64,000 nt of DNA. Source: Xiphydria camelus. Taxonomy: Eukaryota; Arthropoda; Insecta; Hymenoptera; Xiphydriidae. Below, in pieces: positions 30,055 to 40,548 of this stretch; position 1 is the first letter of the stretch, and each line of letters begins with the position of its first letter. The translations under genes and the position numbers were made by a program. The stretch is from NCBI GenBank assembly GCA_963678675.1, contig OY783195.1, positions 13,242,505-13,306,504 on the forward strand, read 5' to 3'. The notes under the pieces are model-generated. The model was not told the DNA's origin, ran no database searches, and saw only the letters and a list, made by a program, of their open reading frames with translations.

Positions 30055-30859
30055 TAATCGGGTATTCCATTCACTAAATAATCCACTAAATCGGCTTCAT
30101 CGATCGGCACCAAATTACCCAAAATAAGTTTTTCGTGGTATAGTTGTTGAACGATTCGCTTATTTGCTACGTCCTCAGTTCGAATTTTTTGAATCGATCA
30201 ACTTTACTTGGTCGCAGATCGAATGCATCTTGCATTGCCGTGAGCAGTTCGTCGAGTGTCATCTCCGTATGCTCCGATTTCGAACGGAACCACCGATCCA
30301 CTTTGCTCTTTAGCTTCGAGCTAATAATTATTTTCATAATTGCGTCGTCCACCGCGAAGAGCCGTTTGACTAGTCGAACTTGTTTTTCCCAATCCTCAAA
30401 ATAGCGATTCGATCCGTCGAATTCACCCAATAATTCTCCGACGCCCTTGACGTCTACCCGTAACTGTGGCGGCGCTGGAGTCGCGTCCCTCGTTTGATGA
30501 TGTCTTCGTAAATCATCCTCTAAGCTCCTATTTGCTGGTGGAATATTACCTGGATTTGCCGCGTTAGCTAATTCCAGTATTCGCTGCGCTAGGGCCGCTT
30601 CTCGTTGCGCTACGTCTCGTTCTCGACGCATGATTTCGAGCTCATGTCGCAGCAATTCGATTTTGTCGTGGTCTAGTTCTGCTTGACCCTCATCCTGCAT
30701 GGCTCCTTCGTCAGGGTCCTTTTCGTTCGTCCAGTTCCCTTCCGGATCATCCTTCATCAATCTTGCGATTAATGTTTGCTTCAATCCAGTTGTTGGTAAA
30801 TCGCGGGACCTCAATTTCTCCCCGAGTTGAAACGTCGTAAATTCATCTGGTCCAACCAT
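30055..30859 (-). pseudogene. Gypsy Gag, capsid part with SAP-like N-terminus
   Basis: Starting at ATG 30859, about 231 codons are open. Residues 8-35 resemble a SAP motif (LRSRDLPTTGLKQTLIARL), a feature of some insect gypsy Gags. A long charged coiled coil follows (about 60-100). The capsid domain then starts at VKGVGELLGEFDGS and includes a FEDWEKQ segment. Near 30167 the frame changes by one; the rest of the capsid reads on to the stop near 30055. This is the structural protein of the virus-like particle. Confidence 0.85.
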
Positions 30860-31167
30860 CTAGACCACGTAGGGGATTTTAGAAATATTGATTTTTCAAG
30901 AAATGGTGAGCATATGAAGGAAAAGTTAATGTTTTTACGTAAGAATTTCATATTTAATCGTTTATAAAACAAAAACTTTACAACATATCGAAAAATCCCT
31001 ACGTAGTCTATTAAATTATATATGTATAAAGATGCTCTCCAAATTTTAAGGCAATCGATAAAGATTTGTAGCCGCTAGCGTATCGCCCGATTTTGAAAAT
31101 GGTATTCTGAGAAACACGCGTTTAAAGTTTGAAGTAACATTTTACGATCGAAAATTATAGTATACCT
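30860..31167. other. AT-rich non-coding stretch
   Basis: No gene or LTR seen where the gypsy leader should be. A junction with unrelated repeat DNA. Confidence 0.5.
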
Positions 31168-31820
31168 TTAATCCGCGATGCCTGCACCATATAGTTGGCC
31201 TTCTATATTGACGTTGAATTCTTCTTCTTCTTTTCTGGCCGATTTTGAATCTATTCGAGCTATTTTTGCAGCCTCAGTCAGCGATCGGTTCGAAAAATCG
31301 ATACGGAGTTCGTTCGCCTCAACGCAGAAATTGTAACAATTGCTTCCAACTGTCACGTCCAACTGTCGTATAACTTGCATTACACTGCAAATTCCATCGT
31401 TGAAAGTGCATACGGCAAGATTCTCAGCAATATTAACCCTCTATGGGCCCGTGTAACTTTCAGGTCACATGCTAATATATCGATATTTCACCAAATAATT
31501 TTAATTTTTTTCATGAGATGGCATTCACGTCTTAATTTTATAATATCTCTTGAGACAACCAATAGGTACCAATATTGATAACGGTTAGCAACGCCATCAG
31601 CCTGAGATAACAAAACAAATGCCGTGCAAGTCGTAGAAAAATTCGGAACATAGAGGGTTAATAGTTTTTCCACTTGACGTAGATTTTGGGGCCATTGATC
31701 ACACCGTTGCGTTTAAACTTTCATTAATATTTTGAGTGAAACCACGTAAGTATCGATTTAGAAGGTCGTCGCTGCTCAACTTTTCGTAGATAGGCTTGAT
31801 TGCTTCGAAAACTGTTTTCG
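31168..31820 (-). pseudogene. Mutator-like transposase-domain protein, C-terminal part, split by a MITE
   Basis: Read from about 31820 downward, the protein resembles the C-terminal part of insect Mutator-like domain proteins: KPIYEKLSSDDLL, then a GFTQN.NESLNATV motif with an in-frame stop just after it, then KSTSSGKT. The MITE at 31437-31657 then intervenes, and the frame resumes with GSNCYNFCVEAN, a lysine/arginine-rich helix and the end YGAGIAD (stop near 31168). A diverged relative is at 1496-1985. No N-terminal part is present. Family naming is from recalled pattern. Confidence 0.6.
31437..31657. mobile_element. piggyBac-type MITE (TTAA target)
   Basis: 221 bp with ends CCCTCTATG and CATAGAGGG, flanked by TTAA on both sides (31433-31436, 31658-31661). 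It splits the Mutator-like fragment, whose two halves rejoin logically when it is removed. No coding sequence. Confidence 0.9.
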
Positions 31821-32096
31821 ACAGAGCCGGCTTGTGTGAAGAAGTACTTGATGTATTGACAATACGTCCCAACATGCATTTGACGCGCCGCGAGGCGCCT
31901 CCGCAAACTGATGTAGACGACCGGTTCGAGATTTTTTCTGACCACGAGACCTTTTTTTTTCTTATTCTTGAGGATTTAAGGAAGGTTTTAAGCTAAAAAA
32001 ACCGATTTTTTTAAAGTTGCATGGTCCCCTTAAAATGGCGGATAATGAATTCCTTCGACCGCGAATGAACCCGTCTCGTTGCCTTCTCGCCCCTAA

Positions 32097-32226
32097 GGGC
32101 CGGTTTTACCAACACGGTATAAACGCGGTATAGCGCTATACTGAGAATAACCAGCAATAAGCCTTATGGTTATTCGCAGTATAGCGCTATACCGCGTTTA
32201 TACCTGTTGGTAAAACCGGACCTTAA
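32097..32226. mobile_element. Palindromic MITE, ~130 bp
   Basis: The inverted arms begin AAGGGCCGGTTTTACCAACA and include GGTATAAACGCGGTATAGCG; a GTTATTC-bearing spacer lies at the centre. Outer bases read TAA/TTA, compatible with a TA- or TTAA-type duplication. A shorter relative is at 27038-27119. Confidence 0.85.
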
Positions 32227-32498
32227 TGTTCTCACTTAATATTCACCGACTCTAGTAATTCCGATTAAACATAACTGGAGAGCCCGATGCTAGATTATGT
32301 CTCGTAATTCTCGTAAATCTACACCGGTAGATCGCGACTTCACCACACGCTACCGTAATGAATAACCGTAATTGTTAACCGTAATTTCTTTGTTCCTTCC
32401 GTAAAATGTCCCACGTTTCTCGCAAATCACCACCCGGTGGTATCCATGTATTATCCCGGAATAATCACGGTGGTATCTCGGAAGTATCCCACTTCTGA
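32227..32498. other. Non-coding stretch
   Basis: No gene recognised. It leads into block K and has LTR-like texture (repeated CCGTAAT and CCCGGAATAATC phrases). Confidence 0.4.
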
Positions 32499-32625
32499 AA
32501 TGTAGGGAAAGGACTGGGCGTCAGAAAGGAGAACGAAAGAACCGAGTCCAGGGTGAAAACGTGGTCACAAATGTATTTATGAGAGAACAAAAAAACACCG
32601 TAAGCCCGAGCGCAGAGACGCTGCC
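32499..32625. repeat. 125-bp block K, copy 2
   Basis: Direct copy of 25138-25262 with only a few base changes. Together the two bracket the gypsy element and its right-hand neighbour. Confidence 0.85.
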
Positions 32626-32633
32626 TCGAGTAA

Positions 32634-32887
32634 AGGTACTCTCAAACCAATGTGTGTGTGTGCGGGACTGCGGGAACGGGAGCGGGAGCAGGATTCGCAC
32701 GGGACATAATTACACTGCGGGAGATACAAGCATACATACAAATGCGGTAGCCAGCCCGACGAAACGCAGCCGTGCTGCGAAATCATATCGGTTCGCAGCG
32801 TGCACCATTTTTCCCGCGATTCGCATTCCAAATCTTTCCCGCTCCCGCTCCCGTTCCCGCAGTCCCGCATTGGTTTGAGAGTACCTT
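32634..32887. mobile_element. MITE with ~45-bp GC-rich inverted ends
   Basis: The outer ends AGGTACTCTCAAACCAATG and its complement, then CGGGAACGGGAGCGGGAGC and its complement, pair 32634-32690 with about 32832-32887. The spacer is non-coding. Flanks read TAA and TTA. Confidence 0.85.
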
Positions 32888-32994
32888 AATGTCGGAAGCG
32901 GAATCCGGACATCTCGCTACGTTCGAGAACGTGCTCGAACGTACTCTCGACTACAGCGCGCGCGGCGGCGGTCGAACACACTGCCTTACACTTT

Positions 32995-33480
32995 TCTATA
33001 TACTAAGTGAAGAATTAGACTTTTTAGATATGGCTCGGCGGTGCAACTATAAAAACGACGAGTAAAATCCAGTATAAGTAAAGAAAGTAAAATTTTTTTA
33101 AAATTGGGCGTTAGCTGTTCTTCTTTTCTAGATTCTAAGTGAACGGTTAGACTTTTTGGGTATGTCTCAACGGTACAACTATCAGGACGACGAGTAAAAA
33201 CGAACATTTCACTTTTCTCACTTACACTATATTATACTAGTTGTTCCGAAGGTTGAACCGTCGAGATATATCAAAAAAGCACCATAATTACTTAAAAATT
33301 GGGAAAAAAGAAAATGGCTAGCACCCCATTTTTCGAAAATTTTACTTTCTTCACTTGTACTGGATTGTACTGGCCGTCCTGATGGTTATACCGTTCAGAC
33401 ATATCCAAAAAGTCTAACCGTTCACTTAGAATCCAAAAGAACAACGACTGGCGCCTCATTTTTAAAAACAAAATGCGTCA
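32995..33480. repeat. Dispersed repeat family J, copies 3 and 4 head to head
   Basis: 32995-33235 and 33236-33480 are related in opposite orientations; the shared phrases are GTGAACGGTTAGACTTTTT and GGGGTGCTAGCC-like text or their complements. They match 24895-25137. Confidence 0.7.
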
Positions 33481-33652
33481 CGGGACGCCAGTTAGATGTG
33501 AAATATCGACATTCTTCTTTGTATTCCGTTTATCGCGAGACGGAACAGCGACTGATGGCAGAGTTAAGAGAGAGTAAACTAAATGCGCTCTTTGAATTAG
33601 ACACAACGGTTCGTACCGTTTAATAGTATCACAGTCATAAATGGGGAGCATT

Positions 33653-33862
33653 CGAGCAAAAACCGATAAATCCATTTTTTGTAGTTTCGAGAAAATCGAC
33701 GAAAACCTATAGCACGCTATCGCCTGGAAATTTTTGGAAAAATTTAACGTTAAAACGTGTTTTAGGGGTTGAAGAATAGAATCCTATTATTGAGTAAAAA
33801 TTGAGTTAATAAAAGTTTTTTAAAAAAGAAAATAAGTTGGATTTATCGGCTTTTGCGCGAAA
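33653..33862. mobile_element. MITE family M, copy 1
   Basis: About 210 bp with inverted ends GCAAAAACCGATAAATCCA and TGGATTTATCGGCTTTTGC-like. The body is closely matched at 60222-60446, and the ends also appear at 39533-39745. Confidence 0.8.
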
Positions 33863-34391
33863 TTCTACTTTTCGCGGTATTTTCTAAAAATTTTCGAGGC
33901 TTTGCTTCATTTGTTTGCCTAAATATTGTTCAAAACTGGCGTTATTAATACTGCTAATGATAGTAATCGTAATCGCAATAATAAAAAATGTTTAATCATT
34001 ACAAATAATTTCATTTCATTATTCCAAAATACAAAAGTGGCTGAACTAAACATGGTGTCCGCTTTCCTTTTCAAGACAATCACAAAGTTGTTGCTGCTCT
34101 TCATTCCCATCTTCATCAATAACACTGGGGAACAGCTGTTTTGGTGCCGAGGGTTTTTGAACTGATTCTATATCAGTTTGATGTCCTGAATTCAAATATC
34201 GTATTCATTTTTCCCTATCAGCTCCAGTTTTTAAGATATACAATTTTAGAGAAATATGAGTTCTATGATTTTAACTCAAATCTCAAGTGTAATAAACAAA
34301 AGTAGATTCGAATTTTTTATTTTATTTATACCAAATACAATCTTAAGTCAAACTTACAAACAAAAAAAAACATTAAAGAAATCAAATATAG
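33863..34391. other. AT-rich non-coding stretch
   Basis: No gene supported. This is the 3' flank of the minus-strand gene at 34392-36110; no terminal repeat recognised. Confidence 0.5.
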
Positions 34392-36110
34392 TCACTCGAC
34401 ACTTCTAAAACTTCTTTTCCGCGACATTCTTGAATGTTTTTTCAAACAGTCCCTCTTTAAACTCCAGCAGTAATCTGCCATCATGTGGATGTCCCATCTT
34501 CCTTGGTAGCGGTCCTCCATAATTTTAATATCTTGGTGAAATCTTTCACCTTGTTCCTCACTCATGTCTCCTAAATTTTCTGGAAACCGGTCCAAGTGGC
34601 TGTCTAGATAGTGTACTTTTATACTCATATTGCACCCTAATGATTTAAAGCTGTTCAGCATCTTGTTAACAATTTCAACATAGTTTTCAGCTTTATGTTT
34701 GCCTAGAAAATTTTCTACAACTGCAACAAATTATGTCCAAGCTTCTCGTTCAACTTCATTCATTGAATGTATGAAGGCAGGATCTTTAATTAATTGTCTT
34801 ATTTGTGGGCCGTCAAATATCCCTGCTTTGAGTTTTTCTGTGCTCAACTGAGGCATTTTTACCCCTATATATTCAAAACAAGGCCCATCCTTATCAAGAG
34901 CTTTTACAAATTGCTTCATTAAGCCCAACTTTATGTGTAACGGAGGAAGAATGATTTTTTCTCTTTCAACCAAAGCGTCGTTAATGACATTCTTTTCCCC
35001 AACGTCCATGTTTTCTCTCAGAGGCCAATCTTTTCTAACCCAGTGGTGTGTTTTGTCCCTACTATCCCAAAGGCACAAGAAACACGGATATTTTGTATAA
35101 CCACTTTCCTGCCCAAGAAGAAAGTTCACCATTTTTAAGTCTACACATATCAACCATTGATGTTCGTGATACTTTATCTTCTGCAAGACTAAATCTATTG
35201 TGTTATATTCTTCTTTCAGTTTCGTTGAGTGAGCTATCGGTATTGAACCATATTTATTCCCATTATGTAGAAGGACACATTTTAAACTTCGCTTTGAACT
35301 GTCAATAAATAGGCGCCAATCATCTGGAATATATTCAGAAAGTCCCATTTCTTTCATGAGTCCCCTAATTTCGTGACAAAATACAAGATTGTCTTCTTGA
35401 GAAAAGAATGGTAGCAGATCTTTTTCTCTTGTACGGTAAAAGGTAATTTTGGTTCCTTGTTCCAGTAAATTTTTGTCGTTTAACCTAGAAGCCAGTACTT
35501 CAGCAGCTTTTTTCGATAAATTGAGATCCCTGGTGAGATCATTTAATTCGTTTTGATTGAAGCGTTGAGGAACTGAAGACGTCCCCTCATAGTCACTGTT
35601 AGTTTCATTAGCATCGGAAGAGCGATCAGAGGGACAATGTTCGTTATCAGAGATATCTGGTAGCTCATGAAATGTTGGAATCGGTATTTCATCTGAGTGC
35701 GGGATAGGGCGTATTGCCGAGTCTAAATTGGGATAGGTCCATTTATGGCGGTTATTTCGATTGATTCCATTAATATTTGCTAAACAGAAATAGCAATCAT
35801 CGAAGTGGTTTTTTGGTTCTCTCCAAACCATTGGTACGCCGAATTTCAAACATTTTCTTTTGCCGGTAGTCCACTGCCGTAATTGCTCTGTGCAAGTTTT
35901 ACATACGAGATGCGGGGCCCACGTTTTGTCCTGATCACCAAGCTTAACTCCAAAGTATGCCAAATATGCTTGCTTCACAAAGTCAGTAATAGCTCGTCTG
36001 TTTTGTTGGAACATGTATTCTCCGCATATATAACAAAACACATCAGGTTGATTGACACAACTTCTTCTTGAACTGGACGCTGAACTCATTTTAATTCTGT
36101 TCAATAACAC
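34392..36110 (-). pseudogene. Large transposase-like protein, possibly Chapaev/CMC type
   Basis: An open frame of 459 codons starts at 36110. The N-terminus has two CxxC pairs (FCYICGEY near residue 26, VCKTC near 69) and a further CYFC pair, suggesting zinc binding. The central part has ICVDLKMVNFLLGQ (Asp near residue 325) followed by CFLCLWDSR and then HIKLGLMKQFVKAL. A stop at about 34731 ends the frame, but the same protein continues to 34392 with HYLDSHLDRFPENLG, SEEQGERFHQDI and ADYCW. This block is a hallmark of a widespread insect/cnidarian transposase-like family. I place it near Chapaev/CMC with limited confidence. Apart from one short break near 34670-34735 it is unusually intact. 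No terminal repeats identified. Confidence 0.65.
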
Positions 36111-36389
36111 AACACTCTTTTCTTAACAGAAAATAACACGCCGAATTCGATCTACTCTCTTTAGCAAGAAGGCACAAACTGACGAGACTTACCTGAGTTA
36201 GGGGTATAAAAGGGTCAGTTCAGGTACCTGGGAGGCAATGTTTCCACTATTTATAGATTTACCTGGAATTTACTCATTTACAGACTGACAATAAAACAAT
36301 TGCACCCACATTAATGATTATAAAATAATTTTAGAACTCTCAGAAACCAATAAACTGCATAGAAACCAGATATGTAGATAAATTTATGT
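36111..36389. other. Non-coding stretch upstream of the 36110 gene
   Basis: No gene seen. It may hold the promoter and left end of that element; no motif stands out. Confidence 0.4.
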
Positions 36390-38700
36390 ATCTAAAAAAG
36401 TAGAGCTGATAGAGAAAAACGGATTGCACCTATAGATTTAGCTTCCCAAATATAGTTAAAATGAAGTCTAAAATCCCAGGCACCAAAAAAAAATTTTTTT
36501 TTGTTCCCCTGTGTAATAGGTCCACTTAGTAACAGCTTGTACCATTGGATTTCTGGAGTTTCATCTTCTTCCCAAGCGGTACCAAATTGCCGCTCCAATA
36601 GGTGCCTTAAAGACTTTTTTTTCTTTTCTGGGATACCACGTTCTAAATTTATTTCCTGGAGTGAGATATCTTTATCTTGAGCTTTGTTTTTTAAAAGTTT
36701 TTCGAATCTTTCGTTGCCTACAGCAAAGAGAAAATTTGGGTATCCGCAGTATGTCACTGAGGTATTTGGATTTTTCTTCAAGACGATCCGCTTTAAGTCT
36801 GATATTCCCTTGATCTTCTTCAGGAAAATCTGGAGATTTTTTATGTCCAATAGTTTCCAGTCTGTACCTAACCTTTTTACTTCCCCAAATTTCTCGTAGA
36901 TCTGTTCATATTATTTGCAGGAGATGATGGTCGTATTCCGCCTGAGTACTTTTTCTACTTTGCCGAAAACCCTGTCCGCTAGCAAAAAGGAGTACCCACG
37001 GACAGAGAGAACACTATTTGGATTTCAGAAACCTCCGGTGGTGACTTGAATCTAAGCCAAAAGTATAACGTATGAATAAAATGTGAGAATTTTTATTTTG
37101 GCCCCCGCAGCCGTCGCAGAAGAGCCTAAGCTTTATCACACCATTCGGAATTCAAAGATCCCAGGTATTTCAAAATACCTGAACCCACTTCCGTCGCTCC
37201 TCTTCCTGACTGATTTTCCGACCAAGTAAAAAACGTAGGAGAGTGAGATTGGGCATCAACACAGCAAAAAGAGTAAAAGCTGACTTGATGTGCATAAAAT
37301 GCGTCATTTATGGGTGTTCGAGGAAGAGGCTGGACCTGCTGCAGGTCGAAACAAAAAGTTATAGTATTTGGTGGTTTTTGTTTCAACCACTCATAAAAAT
37401 CGTTGTCTTGCTTTTTATGAACTTTTAAGTCCAGCTTGAGATTTTGTTTTGTATTCTCACCTTTGGCTGCTTTAATCTGGTATTTCATATTAGTACACTT
37501 TGCACAGCAATCTGACGCTGGACGGGAAAATCCAATATTGAATTCATTAATAGTTATTTTCGTTATTAGGGCGTGAAGCGCTGTTTCTAACGAGTGTGAA
37601 GTTTGCCGCACGAGCGAAGCGAGTACGGCAATCACACTCGTTAGAACGGCGCGAAACAACCGAATAACGAATTCTATTTTTTGTCACTAAGTGTCAAATA
37701 CGAGGTTGATGATTTCACGCACTGCGCTGGTTATTTCACGCACTGCGCAACTTTTCACGAATTGGTGTGTGAAAGATGATTTTACATGCGTCGAGGACGC
37801 CCATGAAATCGAGTATTTGACACTGAGTGACAAAATAGTTATTTTTGTTATGAGGGCGTGAAGCACCGTTTTTAACGAGTGTGAAGTTTCGCTCACTCGC
37901 TTCGCTCGTGCGGCAACCACACTCGTTAAAACGGCGTGAAACAACCGAATAACGAATTCTATTTTTTGTCACTAAGTGTCAAATACGAGGTTGAAGATTT
38001 CATGCACTGCGCAGGTTATTTCACGCACTGCGCAACTTTTCACGAATTGGTGTGTGAAAGATGATTTCACATGTGTCGAGGACGCCCATGAAATCGAGTA
38101 TTTGACACTGAGTGACAAAAAAAAATTTTACGAAACACCTGGAAGTGCACTTTTTTCTCTTCACCACACTGATTCTGATACAGTTCATGTAGTTTTTTCA
38201 TGTTGAGGCTGGTACTTAAATAAATTCTTTTCGACTTTTCCCGGCTGTAGTGGCTCTCCTTTCCTTCTAAACTATTGAGAAACTCTCACTTTATCTTTTT
38301 TGTTTGCAGTCTTTTTAGAAACGTGATCACCACCACGCTGTTCTCTGGGAGCGTCTCCAGCGAAAATAAATCTTGCCATAGAATTCGCTCTATCTTTTTT
38401 AATATTTAACGCTTTTAAAAAAACCTGTTGGCAAACTTGAAGTTTAGTCTTTCGAATTCTTGTAGGAAGGAAATAATTAACAGAAAAGCTGCGTTTCTTG
38501 GGATTCTCTTTTTCAGATCGTTTTCGGGCTATAGGAATAACAGACATGAAGTTGCACAGTTTAACATCCTGCTCAATTTTGTTGTTATTGTTATAAAACT
38601 TTTGCCGAATATGTTTGATGCCATGGGTAGCAATTTTATTGCAAAAGAAGGTTAGGCCGTTTTTATGCAAACAAGGGCTTCTAAAATTCTTTTGTCTTGG
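36390..38700 (-). pseudogene. Uncharacterised transposase-like gene, split by tandem repeats
   Basis: Three minus-strand segments appear to belong to one protein. The N-terminal part (38272-38670) is basic, with GIKHIRQKFY and a KVRVSQ end. The middle part (37126-37560) has a zinc-type SDCCAKC motif and then a conserved TFCFDLQQVQPLPRTP segment followed by FFTWSENQSGRGATEVGS. This has the look of a catalytic Asp region of a DDE-type enzyme. The C-terminal part (36392-36850) has IKNLQIFLKKIKGI. Between the first and second parts lies the tandem satellite at 37560-38125. Frame changes and stops occur between segments. The DLQQ...TWSE block is shared by many unnamed insect proteins; I do not assign a superfamily. 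Confidence 0.5.
37560..38125. repeat. Two tandem ~285-bp units with strong hairpins
   Basis: Units begin GTTATTTTYGTTATKAGGGC (near 37551 and 37837). Each holds a hairpin around GCGAAGCGAG/CTCGCTTCGC and a GAATTCTATTTTTTGTCACT phrase, and then TTTCACGCACTGCGC twice. The flanks AGTGTCAAATACGAGGTTGA and its complement make each unit partly palindromic. A partial third copy is at 27120-27290. Confidence 0.88.
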
Positions 38701-39024
38701 GTCATCATCGAGATATCTGAAAAGATATAGACGGCGAACTAGCTAGGCTTGTCAAGCGTCCCGCTTTATTTTATACTTTTTAGTGCTTCAAAAGTTATGA
38801 ATTTTCATATATATCAGTTAACTCCCTCTCAAATACTTGCCAACACGAGGACTAGTCCATATTTCATTGAACCATTGCGCGATACAAAGTAATATTATTT
38901 TTACCTTTGCAGTGTTTGTTTTTGTCGTTTTGTTTCATTTTTTGCCTTTTCCTACTATCATCGTTGGCTTCTCTCACTAAAATATTGACTTCACTGTCAG
39001 TTTCCATATTTTCATGTAGTTTTA
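38701..39024. other. AT-rich non-coding stretch
   Basis: No gene seen. Confidence 0.5.
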
Positions 39025-39028
39025 TTAA

Positions 39029-39331
39029 CCCTTTCACTGCGGCGTGACCTCGGAATAATCCATCAACAGTGACGGCACGTTATTCGCACGTCGGTCGCTG
39101 CGCTGCGAAACAATTGCAAGTACCTTAATAATTCCTATGTTTCAAAAGACGATCAAACTCATTTTGAAATAATCGGTAAAACAGGGAAGGTGTTCTAGTA
39201 TAGAAACACAGATGTCGTGTATTTACGCCTTTCGTATATATCGATGGATTTCTGAGGACGTATATCTACGTCTTTCGTGCATATCGATGGACTCCTGAAG
39301 ACGTATATTTAAGTCTTTCGTAGTGAAAGGG
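39029..39331. mobile_element. piggyBac-type MITE (TTAA target)
   Basis: 303 bp with ends CCCTTTCACT and AGTGAAAGGG, flanked by TTAA at 39025-39028 and 39332-39335. The right half holds three imperfect copies of ACGTATATYTACGTCTTTCG. Compare the full piggyBac at 55199-57484, whose ends also begin CCC. Confidence 0.92.
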
Positions 39332-39532
39332 TTAACTAGATTGTACTTATTTTTCACAACACAAACCACTTACATTAAACGCGCGTTTATAGGTTACAAT
39401 CTCGAACAAAAGAGAAAATAGAATGCAGAATAAATTATTGTCGAATCTGTAATTTATTAGGTACCTGTTTTTGGTTAGCTTAACATTATTTTAACAGTTT
39501 TCTTATTTTATAACAGATGGTAACATAGTAGT

Positions 39533-39745
39533 AGGGATTTATCGGCTTTTGCAGAAAATATTGGATTTTTCGGGTTTTGCTCGAAATTCTCAAGTTTATA
39601 TAAGATTTTACACGGGAAATATTGGCTTTTGCTCAAATCTGACTTTGCATATCGATAGAGAAGACCGAAGTTAATAGGAAACGATGTGTAACTCATTTTT
39701 CTTCAAAAGTGGATTTATCGGTTTTTGCGCGATTGCTCCTCAAAT
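39533..39745. repeat. MITE family M, diverged copy 2
   Basis: GGATTTATCGGCTTTTGC at the left and GTGGATTTATCGGTTTTTGC at the right, in direct orientation, surround a body with further GGATTT..GGGTTTTGC phrases. Probably two broken ends of family M. Confidence 0.6.
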
Positions 39746-39871
39746 ACAAATGAGCACTGGCGCACGTGTTGTTTCGACGAACGCGTGGTCCATCCTTCCT
39801 ATCGCATACATTCTACGAAGAAGAATTTCGATGTTTCACATCTAACAGACATCTCGTGACGCATTTTGGGT

Positions 39872-40037
39872 TTTTTTAAACGTACTAACCAATGATTAAT
39901 CAATCTGCATGCTTTCATTAATGAGGGTAAAGGCCACCGTAGCTAATGAGGGCATGAGAAGTAATTGTTCATTGGCTAGTATGTTTAAGAATGACATTTT
40001 AGAAAGTCACTAGCGACAGAATCTGAGACGCCGAGTG
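39872..40037. repeat. MITE family P, copy 1 (left-truncated)
   Basis: Matches the family P palindrome (AACGTACTAACCAATGATTAATCA to GTCACTAGCGACAGAATC... GAGTG) and is followed by TA at 40038-40039. Confidence 0.8.
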
Positions 40038-40120
40038 TACAGGATATCGCGCGCAGAACCGCACAGTTTGACTAGAAAAGTGGTGTGAACGTGAGGAATG
40101 ACGCTTCCTTGAGTCATGTA

Positions 40121-40333
40121 CACCCGTGCTCACGAAATCTGTCGCTGGTGACTTTTTTTAAACCTTATTTTTAAACGTACTAACCAGTGAACAATTAATT
40201 CTCATGCCCTCATTAGCTACGGTGACGTCTACTCTCGTTAATGAAAGCACGAGGATTGATTAATCATTGGTTAGTACGTTTAAAAATAAGGTTTAAAAAA
40301 AGTCACCAGCGACAGATTTCGTGAGCACGGGTG
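40121..40333. mobile_element. MITE family P, copy 2
   Basis: A 213-bp palindrome with ends CACCCGTGCTCACG and CGTGAGCACGGGTG, with TA on both sides (40119-40120, 40334-40335). Tc1/mariner-type MITE. Its right TA is shared with copy 3. Confidence 0.92.
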
Positions 40334-40335
40334 TA

Positions 40336-40548
40336 CACCCGTGCTCACGAAATCTGTCGCTGGTGACTTTTTTTAAACCTTATTTTTAAACGTAATAACC
40401 AGTGAACAATTAATTCTCATGCCCTCATTAGCTACGGTGACGTCTACTCTCGTTAATGAAAGCACGAGGATTGATTAATCATTGGTTAGTACGTTTAAAA
40501 ATAACATTTAAAAAAAGTCACCAGCGACAGATTCCGTGAGCCCGGGTG
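40336..40548. mobile_element. MITE family P, copy 3 (tandem with copy 2)
   Basis: 213 bp, nearly identical to copy 2, separated from it by a single TA, and followed by TA at 40549-40550. Confidence 0.92.

Larger units (their letters stand above)
25263..30859 (-). mobile_element. Gypsy-type LTR retrotransposon, decayed, 5' end missing
   Basis: Gag, protease, reverse transcriptase, RNase H and integrase follow in gypsy order on the minus strand, from 30859 down to about 25263. A DNA transposon (25970-27458) interrupts the integrase. The leader and left-hand LTR expected above 30860 are absent; unrelated sequence begins there. Net length without the insertion is about 4.1 kb. Confidence 0.9.

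Noticed and set aside
32577..32870. ORFs with arginine/serine or proline repeats
   Set aside because: Products of the GC-rich inverted ends of the MITE at 32634-32887.
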